Origin: Parabacteroides timonensis
GTDB taxonomy: Bacteria > Bacteroidota > Bacteroidia > Bacteroidales > Tannerellaceae
Length of the DNA: 17,665 bases
Direction: 5' to 3'
Assembly (NCBI RefSeq): GCF_900128505.1
Contig: NZ_LT669935.1
Span: 1 to 17,665 of the forward strand
The translations under genes and the position numbers were made by a program. The notes below the pieces were generated by a model. It made no database searches. It was not told where the DNA came from and was given only the letters and a program-made list of their open reading frames with translations. Positions 1 through 7,215 of the stretch are shown in pieces (the first letter of the stretch is position 1; every line of letters starts with the position of its first letter).

Positions 1-23
1 AACGAACGTTTTTTTAAACTGAA
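1..23 (+). repeat. Left inverted repeat, partial invertase crossover site
   Basis: The 23 bases starting AACGAACGTTTTTTT are the exact reverse complement of 17536-17558. The likely crossover dinucleotide is AA at 5-6, flanked on the inner side by CGTTTTTTTAAA (7-18). The outer half-site is cut by the window edge; only AACG (1-4) is visible. The core ACGAACGTTT is the complement of AAACGTTCGT, which resembles the repeat consensus I recall for Bacteroides fragilis invertible promoters. The TraO-like gene starts only 1 bp after this repeat. Confidence 0.85.
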
Positions 24-24
24 T

Positions 25-588
25 ATGAGATTATTAAAATTGACTTTATTGCTAATGTTGTGTGCATGTACACATAGCATTTATGCACAACGGCATTACG
101 CAGGTATTTCAGCCCTAGAAGTAAACTATGGGTTGAATATTTTTGGTAGGAATAATACTAACCTAAACTTATCAGTATCAAAGTATAGGAATCGAACAAC
201 CTACTGGAAAATAGGTTTGAACTATTTTGAAAAGTCTTATGACTACAGTTATGAGAGCAATTCGACGGAAGTTCCAATGATAGTTTCTTTTAACTCTACA
301 GCAAAAGATTATTATATTGATGCTGCTTATTTCAAAACAGTTGCGACAAACCTTTCATCACTTTATTTCAGCCTCGGTCTAGGTCTTTTTACAGGAGTAG
401 AAGCGTATAAGAAGCAGGATGATAAGTATGATTTCCTACTTGGCTTAAAGATCGAACCTGAATTAGAATACTTTGTATCTCCACGAGTTGCAATACTTGG
501 ACGTGTTAAGCAGTATTGGAGTCCGTTTAGCTATGCAAGCAAATGGAATACAGTCTGGAATCTTGGTGTTAAAGTCCTTATTTATTGA
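25..588 (+). CDS. traO: TraO-like conjugal transfer protein, predicted outer-membrane/periplasmic
   Basis: This 187-aa protein has a signal peptide (residues 1-21, probable cleavage after IYA before Q22) and then alternating polar/aromatic segments of outer-membrane barrel character. The length, the AQR start of the mature part, the early LEVNYGL segment and the closing aromatic strand (WNLGVKVLIY) resemble the TraO family of Bacteroides conjugative transposons, a component of the transfer apparatus of unclear biochemical role. A cysteine at residue 15 (LCAC) leaves open lipid modification, but the lipobox is poor. ATG at 25 is chosen because the signal peptide starts there, although the frame is open back to base 1 through the inverted repeat. 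In CTnDOT TraO lies near the end of the operon; here it heads it. The stop is 2 bp before the next ATG. Confidence 0.7.
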   Translation: MRLLKLTLLLMLCACTHSIYAQRHYAGISALEVNYGLNIFGRNNTNLNLSVSKYRNRTTYWKIGLNYFEKSYDYSYESNSTEVPMIVSFNSTAKDYYIDAAYFKTVATNLSSLYFSLGLGLFTGVEAYKKQDDKYDFLLGLKIEPELEYFVSPRVAILGRVKQYWSPFSYASKWNTVWNLGVKVLIY

Positions 589-590
589 TT

Positions 591-791
591 ATGATATTAT
601 TATCAGCTGATGTAAGCGCATTGATTGACTTATTCAAACAATGTGGCGAAATGCTAGCCGGTGTCGGATTTGTCTGTGCAGGTCTTGCGGTTATAAAAAA
701 AATAATAACTAATCATGAGAAAATGAAAGAAGCTATAATTACGTATATCGTTGCATTAGTAATATTTATACTAATATGGTCGCTTATATAA
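591..791 (+). CDS. Tiny two-helix membrane protein, possible third pilin-like subunit
   Basis: A 66-aa protein beginning MILLSADVS. A TTG two codons upstream (585) overlaps the traO stop and is a less likely start than ATG 591. It has two hydrophobic segments (about residues 20-35 and 48-66) separated by a charged loop containing NHEKMKE. This topology, hairpin-like with a basic/acidic loop and ending at the membrane, matches the mature part of the TraE/VirB2-like proteins at 1224 and 5315, but there is no signal peptide and identity is low. It could be a divergent pilin-like subunit or an accessory membrane peptide comparable with TraL. The 3' end overlaps an alternative start of the next gene (776). 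Confidence 0.55.
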   Translation: MILLSADVSALIDLFKQCGEMLAGVGFVCAGLAVIKKIITNHEKMKEAIITYIVALVIFILIWSLI

Positions 792-799
792 ATATACAA

Positions 800-1186
800 A
801 TGACTGAATATCTAACTACTAATTATTCATTATTTGATCTGGCGATAGTTACGATAGTTATTGTTTCAATTCTAATTTTAGGATTGGTCTATTTTTCCGG
901 AAGTAAAAAGAAAACGGAGTGTACAGCTTCACTATCAGTTGAAGAAGAAAAATCTGATTCTGATCTAGTTTTATCTCCACGCATAACAATAGTTTTTCAA
1001 AAGGATCTTTCAGATGATGAAGAATTAAGTAGAGAGATAGCGGATATGTATATTTCAAACCGGGCGTACTATTATGCTGGTAAGATACCACCGTTGCAGC
1101 ATCAAGTACTTTCGGAAAAATCAGATGATGTTTTTGTCAAATATGAAAGTGTTGATTTTTCCGATTTAAGCAAGATTGATATATAA
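800..1186 (+). CDS. Hypothetical single-pass membrane protein with acidic tail
   Basis: A 128-aa protein from ATG 800 (MTEYLTTNYS); an in-frame ATG at 776 would add eight residues and overlap the previous gene by 16 bp, so 800 is preferred. Residues about 10-33 form one transmembrane helix, followed by a basic patch (SGSKKKTE) and an acidic soluble tail rich in D, E and S. No family is recognised. The position between the TraO-like gene and the pilin gene, with 8 bp to the preceding stop, suggests a structural or regulatory accessory of the secretion channel. A 37-bp AT-rich gap follows before the pilin gene. Confidence 0.6.
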   Translation: MTEYLTTNYSLFDLAIVTIVIVSILILGLVYFSGSKKKTECTASLSVEEEKSDSDLVLSPRITIVFQKDLSDDEELSREIADMYISNRAYYYAGKIPPLQHQVLSEKSDDVFVKYESVDFSDLSKIDI

Positions 1187-1223
1187 ATAACATGTATAAA
1201 ATAACAATTAAAATTTTAAGATT

Positions 1224-1562
1224 ATGGTACAAGTTTTGAAAAAGAGTGTAGATTTTGTTAGTGTACACAAGCGTATTATTATGATTTTAGGTCTTTTCCT
1301 GCTGACTTTTGTTGTCGTTCCTCAAGTTGTAGAAGCCCAAAGCGCATTAAAAATTAGCAGCTTGTCCGATGTTGAATCGAAAGCGCAAGAAGGTTCTGAT
1401 ACGATTCTTAATATCGCAAAGTATGTATTAGCTGCCGTGCTTGGTATAGCTTTAGTATTTGTGATCTATTCCCTTGCAACGAATAATCCCCATGCCAAGG
1501 AATACCTTCTCGGATGGATCATTGCGGTTGCGGTTATTATGGTAGCTTTCCTTATTATCTGA
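1224..1562 (+). CDS. traE: TraE-like (DUF4134-type) VirB2-like pilin subunit
   Basis: A 112-aa protein with a long N-terminal signal segment (residues 18-38, probable cleavage after VEA before Q39) and a mature part of about 74 residues containing two hydrophobic helices (about 64-84 and 93-112) joined by a short polar loop (TNNPHAKEY). This is the topology of VirB2/TrbC-type pilins and of Bacteroidetes TraE. Its location directly before traF (VirB3) and traG (VirB4) matches the CTnDOT order E-F-G. A second copy without the signal peptide lies at 5315-5530; about 16 of 39 residues agree by eye over the helices. Likely role: pilus or channel subunit. The stop is 3 bp before traF. Confidence 0.7.
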   Translation: MVQVLKKSVDFVSVHKRIIMILGLFLLTFVVVPQVVEAQSALKISSLSDVESKAQEGSDTILNIAKYVLAAVLGIALVFVIYSLATNNPHAKEYLLGWIIAVAVIMVAFLII

Positions 1563-1565
1563 TTA

Positions 1566-1874
1566 ATGAGGACTATAAGAAAGATAAATAGACCAATTAA
1601 GTTCTTTGGCTTAACGTCGGGACAATTTGGTCTATTTATGTTGGCAAATGCTTTGATTATAATTGTTTGCATATTTAAGCATGTTCATCCGGTAATCATA
1701 GTTAGTGTCATGGGAGCTATATTCTTTGCTTCAGGTGTCTTATTCAAGAACCTAAAACGGGAACATAAAGCTGGCAATCCGGACTATCTAACCGGCTTAT
1801 CGGTTAGATCTGCAACCCCTAAACAGATAATAGATAAACATAAGGTGTTCAATTTTATAATGAAGCAGAAATGA
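1566..1874 (+). CDS. traF: TraF-like (DUF4133-type) VirB3-like inner-membrane protein
   Basis: A 102-aa protein with the N-terminal pattern RPIKFFGLTSGQ seen in Bacteroidetes TraF proteins, where 'RP.(E/K)F.GL' precedes two closely spaced transmembrane helices (about residues 20-38 and 41-60). The remainder is a basic cytoplasmic tail containing NPDYL and a C-terminal KQIIDKHKVF. VirB3 proteins sit in the inner membrane and associate with the VirB4 ATPase; traG follows here after a 97-bp gap, the largest gap between the machine genes. A 9-bp hairpin (1786-1809) lies in its coding sequence and is at chance level. Confidence 0.75.
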   Translation: MRTIRKINRPIKFFGLTSGQFGLFMLANALIIIVCIFKHVHPVIIVSVMGAIFFASGVLFKNLKREHKAGNPDYLTGLSVRSATPKQIIDKHKVFNFIMKQK

Positions 1875-1971
1875 TCTTGAAATCCTGCGGAATGTGTGGA
1901 ACAGATTAAGGCTGTCGCTTTTTCTTGCAGAGAGTTTATATCTACTATGTGGTAACTAATTACAAAATAAA

Positions 1972-4587
1972 ATGATAGGATTTATTATTATATCGGCATT
2001 ATTACTGTGTGGTGTCATTACATTACTCGCCATACTTTTTATGCGTCCTTCTGAAGTTCCTATATCTGATAAATCAATAGATCTTTCAGCTGTACTACCG
2101 ATCCAGACCATAACGGATAGCGTTATAGTAAACGGTAGCGGAGATTTAACCATTGGATATAAATTGTTTCTTCCGGAAGTATTTACTCTTTCGCAGGAAG
2201 ATGCAAAATATATACATGAGAGGTTAGAGGGGCTTTTTAAGATGTTACCTCCTGCAACGGTGGTGCATCAGCAGTGCTTTTACTATGTAAGCCAGTATAA
2301 GAACAATGACTTTTCTGTTAATCCATTGAAAGCGGAAAGTATTAAACACTTTAATAACAAGCAAATAATAAACTGCTATACAAATTTGTATATCACTTTT
2401 GCCAATACAGATTTGAAAAAGGGAGTGCGAAAAAAGGCTTCTAATACATCGCTGCTTAAAAAACTTAATTATCCTTTTAAACAGCCCTACAAGAACTATG
2501 AAGAAAGGTTATCAGAGATTGAACCGAAAATCTTGAATTTTGAAAATGGGTTATCTTCTATAACCCAATTTGAGATAAAGAAGATGGATAGTAAAGACTT
2601 AAATAATGCTGTCTTTGATTATCTTAATCTCTCGTATGCCAAACCAACAAAAGATGCTACCCAAGAAACAGTTAGCCCAATGATGGTAACTCCTATTGGT
2701 GATCTGAAGGTTGGGCAAGAATATTTAGCGATGCTTTCTCTTACCGTGGAAGGGGAAAATCTTTATGAGCTGAATGTACCCAATACGGGTAAATCAAAAG
2801 CGTATGGAAGTACGATTGAGCTGCCAGAGAATATACGATCTAAATGTTCTATGTTGTATCCGCTCGGACTTGGTTTGCCTTTCGATCATATTGTAAATGT
2901 GGTGATAGAGATAACAGATACAGATACTACGCTAACGGCTATTAATGCTGAAAAAAACGGGCTAAACTATTTGACTAACTTTTATCCTCCGGCTAAAGAC
3001 AAGCAAAAACAACAAGAACTTTTCTGTAAAGAAATTACGGATTTTGATTATCAAACAGCTTATACAGCTTTTAATGTGATTATCAATGATCCGGATCGTT
3101 CTTCTCTAATTCGGAAAATTTCATTGGCACAGCAGGGATTTAGTTTTATGAACCAAAGTTCTTGTTATGTCGAGAATGCGGAGTTGTGCAATTTATTTTT
3201 TTCTAATATACCGGGGAATGCTCGGAGCAATTATAGGGGGTTTATCAATACGACCAAACAGGCGATTTGTTATTTGCAAAAAGATAGTATTTATATTTCT
3301 GATCTGCAAGGGCATTTGTATAATGACCGATTCGGAAATCCTGCTTTGATAAATTTATGGAATAACAAGGCTTTAAACAATAGAAATAAAATAGTAATCG
3401 GTCCGTCCGGCTCCGGAAAGTCTTTTTGGCTAAACAACTATATTTATCAGTCTTATTCTTTGGGTAATGATATTACAATTATTGACATCGGCGGATCTTA
3501 CAGGTCTATGATTAGCCTGCACCGAGGTAAATATTTTGATTCTACAAATCAGAAACAGTTTGCTTTTAACCCGTTCTTGTGTGAACGTGATCGGAATGGT
3601 AGATATATTTATATTGATACTTCAGATGCAGAAGCAGCCGAGGATCTTATTAAAACGATCTGTGCTCTTTTATCCTATATCTGGAAACAAAATAAGCCTA
3701 TAGATCCCACCGAGAAAGCTATTCTTAGAAAATCAGTGATCGCATTTTATGAGTATGTAAATAATTCTTCCGTTAATGGTACAAATGAAAGGATTTCTCC
3801 TAATCTGATAGAATACCGGGATTTCTTGCGGGATGTATTTATTGTAAAAATGACTGACTTTGAAAAACGTAGATTTGAGATAGAGGAAGTGCTTTTACTA
3901 CTAGAACCTTATACGGATGGAGAACTGTCCTTTTTGTTGAACGCAACTGAAAATATTGATATAGTTAATGATGATTTAATTGCGTTTGATATGGAGGACG
4001 CTGCAAAGAAGGAATATTTTCCTTTGGTAGCGATTATTACGCTTCAAATGGTTATCGATAAGATCAAGAAGCGTGAAGGAGTTAATAAGGAATTGATTAT
4101 CGATGAAGCCCTAGACTTTTTAAGTGATGATAAGTTCGGTGATTTTATCGCCTATTTGTATCGTACATTCCGTAAAAAAGACGGGGCTATAACGATAGCT
4201 GCTCAAAATGTACTGTTCCTGAAGAACTGTCCACCGGCGATCAAGGATTCAATACTTATAAACTGTGATACTAAAGTAATACTGGATCATTCAAGTTATA
4301 GAAAGGAGTTGCCCAATCTGCGAGATATTCTTTCTATTTCAGAAGAGGAACTAGTAATGATAGATAGTCTGCAAAATAGGGATGATGAAATAAAGTGGAG
4401 AGAGTTCTTCATTAAATTGGGAAACGAAACCTATGTTTTTCGCAATGAAGTATCTGAATTTGCCGCTGTCGCTTTTGATTCAAGGCAATCGACTGTAGTA
4501 AGGCTCAAACAGCTTTTTGAGGAAACAGGATCTACTTATGCCGCTATTAACCGGTATTTGGAAGAGAGAAGAAAACACTATAAATGA
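1972..4587 (+). CDS. traG: TraG-type VirB4-like conjugation ATPase
   Basis: An 871-aa protein, the energising ATPase of the type IV secretion channel. Residues 1-24 are a transmembrane helix, followed by the conserved N-terminal region with LPIQTITDSVIVNGSGDLT and the LPEVFTLS segment typical of Bacteroidetes TraG. The ATPase core has Walker A GPSGSGKS (477-484), the IIDIGGSYR strand after it, and Walker B LIIDEA (708-713), then AAQN and a C-terminal FIKLG..TYVFRNEVS region. The length is close to that usual for the family. The gene is intact. It starts 97 bp after traF, in a gap without a clear promoter box, and ends 9 bp before the Bro-N regulator gene. Confidence is high from the ordered motifs and the adjacent VirB3-like gene. 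Confidence 0.93.
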   Translation: MIGFIIISALLLCGVITLLAILFMRPSEVPISDKSIDLSAVLPIQTITDSVIVNGSGDLTIGYKLFLPEVFTLSQEDAKYIHERLEGLFKMLPPATVVHQQCFYYVSQYKNNDFSVNPLKAESIKHFNNKQIINCYTNLYITFANTDLKKGVRKKASNTSLLKKLNYPFKQPYKNYEERLSEIEPKILNFENGLSSITQFEIKKMDSKDLNNAVFDYLNLSYAKPTKDATQETVSPMMVTPIGDLKVGQEYLAMLSLTVEGENLYELNVPNTGKSKAYGSTIELPENIRSKCSMLYPLGLGLPFDHIVNVVIEITDTDTTLTAINAEKNGLNYLTNFYPPAKDKQKQQELFCKEITDFDYQTAYTAFNVIINDPDRSSLIRKISLAQQGFSFMNQSSCYVENAELCNLFFSNIPGNARSNYRGFINTTKQAICYLQKDSIYISDLQGHLYNDRFGNPALINLWNNKALNNRNKIVIGPSGSGKSFWLNNYIYQSYSLGNDITIIDIGGSYRSMISLHRGKYFDSTNQKQFAFNPFLCERDRNGRYIYIDTSDAEAAEDLIKTICALLSYIWKQNKPIDPTEKAILRKSVIAFYEYVNNSSVNGTNERISPNLIEYRDFLRDVFIVKMTDFEKRRFEIEEVLLLLEPYTDGELSFLLNATENIDIVNDDLIAFDMEDAAKKEYFPLVAIITLQMVIDKIKKREGVNKELIIDEALDFLSDDKFGDFIAYLYRTFRKKDGAITIAAQNVLFLKNCPPAIKDSILINCDTKVILDHSSYRKELPNLRDILSISEEELVMIDSLQNRDDEIKWREFFIKLGNETYVFRNEVSEFAAVAFDSRQSTVVRLKQLFEETGSTYAAINRYLEERRKHYK

Positions 4588-4596
4588 TTTAGAAAT

Positions 4597-5322
4597 ATGG
4601 GAAATAAAATTCAAATATTTAAAAATTCTGCTTTCGGAGAGATTAGAACGATATCCATAGTCGGTGAGCCTTGGTTCGTGGCAAAAGATGTGTGTGGTGC
4701 TTTAGAACTTACGGATGTAAGTATGACCATGAAGTCTTTGGATGATGATGAAAAGCGGGTACAAGTATTACTTGTATCAGGTGGTAAAAACCCCACCAGA
4801 ATGTGGTTTGTTAATGAATCCGGGCTTTACAATGTGATATTTCAATCCCGTAAACCAAAAGCCCGTTTCTTCCGTCGATGGGTCACTCACGAGGTTTTAC
4901 CACAGATCAGAAAAACAGGAAGTTACGGTGATAATAGCAGAGGAATAAGAACTGTTGTCGATAAAATGCTAGATATACAGAAACAGCAAATGGATATAAT
5001 AAGATCTCTGGTCGATTCCGGTTCTTCTATGGATTGTAATGTGTATAATGAGACACAGGGTGTGTTAAATAGTACACAGCTATTCGAGAATGATGTGATA
5101 ACCGAGTATTCGGGTGATATCATCAGGACTTTCAGGAACAGAATCGGTATTTCACAAAAACAGCTGGCAGAACGAGCGAATATTGATAGAGCGCATATAG
5201 CACATATAGAGAAAAACCAAAATAATCCGTCTGTCCCTACTTTCTTTAAATTGCTTAAAGGGATGGGGTATGTGGCAATCTTTTTGGAAAATAAACAATT
5301 GAAAGGAGGAATTAATGAATGA
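4597..5322 (+). CDS. Bro-N domain regulator with C-terminal XRE-type helix-turn-helix
   Basis: A 241-aa protein. Residues about 5-108 are a Bro-N (prophage antirepressor) domain: IVGEPWFVAKDVCGALEL, LDDDEKR, NESGLYNVIFQSRKPKARFF and WVTHEVLPQIRKTG are all recognisable. After a linker (109-170), residues about 174-231 form an XRE-type helix-turn-helix (FRNRIGISQKQLAERANIDR then HIEKNQNNPSVPT). Bro-N proteins occur in phages and mobile elements and several bind DNA; the predicted role is a DNA-binding regulator acting on this element or on host genes. Placement inside the secretion operon, 9 bp after traG and overlapping the next pilin gene by 8 bp, is unusual and means its dosage rises with the machine itself. 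Autoregulation is inferred, not shown. Confidence 0.88.
   Translation: MGNKIQIFKNSAFGEIRTISIVGEPWFVAKDVCGALELTDVSMTMKSLDDDEKRVQVLLVSGGKNPTRMWFVNESGLYNVIFQSRKPKARFFRRWVTHEVLPQIRKTGSYGDNSRGIRTVVDKMLDIQKQQMDIIRSLVDSGSSMDCNVYNETQGVLNSTQLFENDVITEYSGDIIRTFRNRIGISQKQLAERANIDRAHIAHIEKNQNNPSVPTFFKLLKGMGYVAIFLENKQLKGGINE
5304..5309 (+). promoter_or_regulatory. Shine-Dalgarno-like AGGAGG before the second pilin gene
   Basis: AGGAGG ends 5 bp before the ATG at 5315. A strong SD is unusual in this window, where most starts lack one, as expected in Bacteroidetes. It lies inside the coding sequence of the Bro-N protein (KGG codons), so it may be partly coincidental. It supports the start at 5315 and translational coupling. 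Confidence 0.4.
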
Positions 5323-5530
5323 TGCTGTAGAAGGGTTAAATGAGATAAAAGGATGGTCGGGAGAATTTAACAATACCTCTTTTAGTATAGCAGGATATAT
5401 TACCGCTGCAATGCTCGGCGTCTCCCTGATTTTTGTCGTCTGGGCTTTAGCTACAAAGAAAGATAATGCAAGAACATATCTAGTCGCTTGGTTTGTGGCT
5501 TTGATATTTGCGATAGTATTTATTCTATGA
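5315..5530 (+). CDS. Second TraE/VirB2-like membrane subunit, no signal peptide
   Basis: A 71-aa protein, paralogous to the pilin at 1224-1562. The shared core runs from IAGYITAAMLG through WALAT, a polar loop, and TYLVAW to the end; two transmembrane helices occupy about residues 28-47 and 54-71. It lacks the signal peptide of its paralogue and has instead a short polar N-terminus (NDAVEGLNEIKGW). It starts within the last 8 bp of the Bro-N gene and is followed 18 bp later by traI. Likely roles are an alternative pilin, a minor channel subunit or an assembly factor. The relation to the other copy is visible in sequence; the role is inferred. Confidence 0.7.
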   Translation: MNDAVEGLNEIKGWSGEFNNTSFSIAGYITAAMLGVSLIFVVWALATKKDNARTYLVAWFVALIFAIVFIL

Positions 5531-5548
5531 TAATAAATTTACAAAATT

Positions 5549-6148
5549 ATGAAAATAAAGATACTCTTATTTTTTTCTGTGTTGCTGTTGAGTAGCTCTT
5601 TTTCTGTTCAAAAGGCTAGTGCGCAATGGGTTGTTAATGATCCGGCTCACATGGGAATGAACCTTGGCGAATGGGGAGCGAATGCAGCGCAATGGGTTAA
5701 GCAGCTTAACGAAATGATTGATGCTGCACATATACGAGAAAATTTGCAAAAGATAGACCAACTCCGCCAGCTGCAATCCTTGGTGGAACTAGCTGAATTG
5801 TTGGATGATGTGGCTTGTCTAAGTAGTGATTACCGTTTTTATATGAATATAGGCGGTAACTATCATTGTTTGAAGTTCCTAAATTTCCAGCAAGTTACAG
5901 TAAATTTAAATCTAAGTACGGACCTATTATTCAAGGTTGCTACCGTTGCCGACTATTTCAGTATGAATAGTGAAGGGCGAATGTCTTTTGTCGGACAGGT
6001 CAGAGAAACTCTAGAAGCGGCTTCTGCTGAAATGAAATCATTTAATGAGGCAGTAAGAAGTGAGATCATAAAAGATGCAAGTCGAAAACATGTAGGGAAA
6101 ACATATTATAGCGGAAATTTATCTGCTTTTAGTCGATATACTAATTAA
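5549..6148 (+). CDS. traI: TraI-like (DUF4141-type) VirB5-like periplasmic protein
   Basis: A 199-aa protein with a signal peptide (residues 1-25, cleavage after ASA) and a mature N-terminus QWVVNDPAHMGMNL, matching the QWVV.DP start of Bacteroidetes TraI proteins. The mature part is mainly helical with a coiled-coil-like stretch (about 50-85) and another near 150-175, as in VirB5-type minor pilus proteins. Two cysteines (in DDVACLSS and YHCLKF) could form a disulfide. The position just before traJ agrees with the CTnDOT order I-J-K. This TraI should not be confused with the F-plasmid relaxase of the same name. The start is the only sensible one with the signal peptide. Confidence 0.72.
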   Translation: MKIKILLFFSVLLLSSSFSVQKASAQWVVNDPAHMGMNLGEWGANAAQWVKQLNEMIDAAHIRENLQKIDQLRQLQSLVELAELLDDVACLSSDYRFYMNIGGNYHCLKFLNFQQVTVNLNLSTDLLFKVATVADYFSMNSEGRMSFVGQVRETLEAASAEMKSFNEAVRSEIIKDASRKHVGKTYYSGNLSAFSRYTN

Positions 6149-6156
6149 TCAGCCAT

Positions 6157-7209
6157 ATGAACGGACAAGATACTTTTTTGTGGGGATTGCAAATTAACGA
6201 TTCCCTTACAATGGAATTAACTGCGCAAATGACGGTAATTGCGCTTGGTGTAGCAGTAATCTGCTTCATCTGTAATACAGCTTATAATTACCTATATCAT
6301 GGTGTTAGCCAGCTTTTAACAGCGGATGAAAATAAGTTTCCGGATTTGATGGAAATAGCCCGCTGTTTTGCTTTAATATTCTGTCTTTCGCTATATACGC
6401 CCATTGCAAAAACAATTGTCGGAACGATGGAAGTTATTAATGAAGCAACTTCCCTGAAAGGTAACCGGGCACAGGAATTTGCAAGTTTTCTAAAAAGATC
6501 AGCGGAAGAACAACATACGATGATAGCCGATAATGAAAAAACGGCACTTGAGGCGGAAGTCGCTGCGGGGAAAGATCCGGAAGGGGCTATGAATAAAGAA
6601 CTGAATAATATGAATCAAGGAAATAAAGTCAATGAAGGTACATCTACATTGAAGCAAATAGCCCAAATATTAAATCCAGCCAATTTCGCAGCTATGCTCC
6701 TACATGCTCTATCCGCATTGTTGGTCGGGATTATACAGCTTATCGTATTGGGATTGGGAGTCGTTATTGTAAAGATACTTGTCATATTAGGTCCCTTCGT
6801 TTTTGCTTTTTCCATTCTGCCGGTATTTCAAAAGCAGCTATCTAATTGGTTTGGTACACTGTGTTCCGTTGGTATGGTATTTACCGTGATTAATATTTTA
6901 AATCAGATAATGTGGTTTACATTTAAGTCAATCTATGATTCTGACGCATTCAACGCAGTAGATGAAGCGACAAAACAACTACAATATTTATGTATGAACC
7001 TTGCTTTGATCGGTTCTTATTGTTGTTGTTTCTGGTTGGCAAGTAAGATAGTCGGTCATGGTGATGCCGGTAGAATCATTTCTAAAACGGTATCTATTGT
7101 AACTGCTGCTGCAACGATGGCGATTGCTGGATCAGCGATAGCAGGGGGGGCTACAAATGTAGGGGCTGCTGCTTCATTAGGTAAAAGTGTTATAGATAAC
7201 GAAGAATAA
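6157..7209 (+). CDS. traJ: TraJ-type VirB6-like polytopic inner-membrane channel protein
   Basis: A 350-aa integral membrane protein. Hydrophobic segments are visible at about residues 25-46, 66-92, 178-222 (probably two helices), 232-256, 278-298 and 310-335, with a charged periplasmic or cytoplasmic loop at 95-170. VirB6 proteins form the inner-membrane part of the translocation pathway. The segment LVILGPFVFAFSILPVF followed by W...L is typical of the VirB6/TrbL superfamily and of Bacteroidetes TraJ. The length matches the family. It starts 8 bp after traI and ends 6 bp before traK. The CCC run at 289-291 is in a membrane helix and its meaning is unknown. Confidence 0.82.
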   Translation: MNGQDTFLWGLQINDSLTMELTAQMTVIALGVAVICFICNTAYNYLYHGVSQLLTADENKFPDLMEIARCFALIFCLSLYTPIAKTIVGTMEVINEATSLKGNRAQEFASFLKRSAEEQHTMIADNEKTALEAEVAAGKDPEGAMNKELNNMNQGNKVNEGTSTLKQIAQILNPANFAAMLLHALSALLVGIIQLIVLGLGVVIVKILVILGPFVFAFSILPVFQKQLSNWFGTLCSVGMVFTVINILNQIMWFTFKSIYDSDAFNAVDEATKQLQYLCMNLALIGSYCCCFWLASKIVGHGDAGRIISKTVSIVTAAATMAIAGSAIAGGATNVGAAASLGKSVIDNEE

Positions 7210-7215
7210 ATAAAT

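Noticed and set aside
858..1091. Minus-strand open frames over the traO-traE region and elsewhere
   Set aside because: All minus-strand frames lie antisense to well-supported plus-strand genes, lack starts with sensible context and show no recognisable domains.
1786..1809. 9-bp inverted repeat with 6-nt loop in traF (ATCTAACCG / CGGTTAGAT)
   Set aside because: About one such repeat is expected by chance in a window of this size, and no T-run follows.
1871..1909. 12-codon frame MILKSCGMCGTD starting in an ATGA overlap with traF
   Set aside because: Too short to judge; no conservation evidence and no link to a regulatory structure in the 97-bp gap before traG, where I also saw no clear promoter or terminator.
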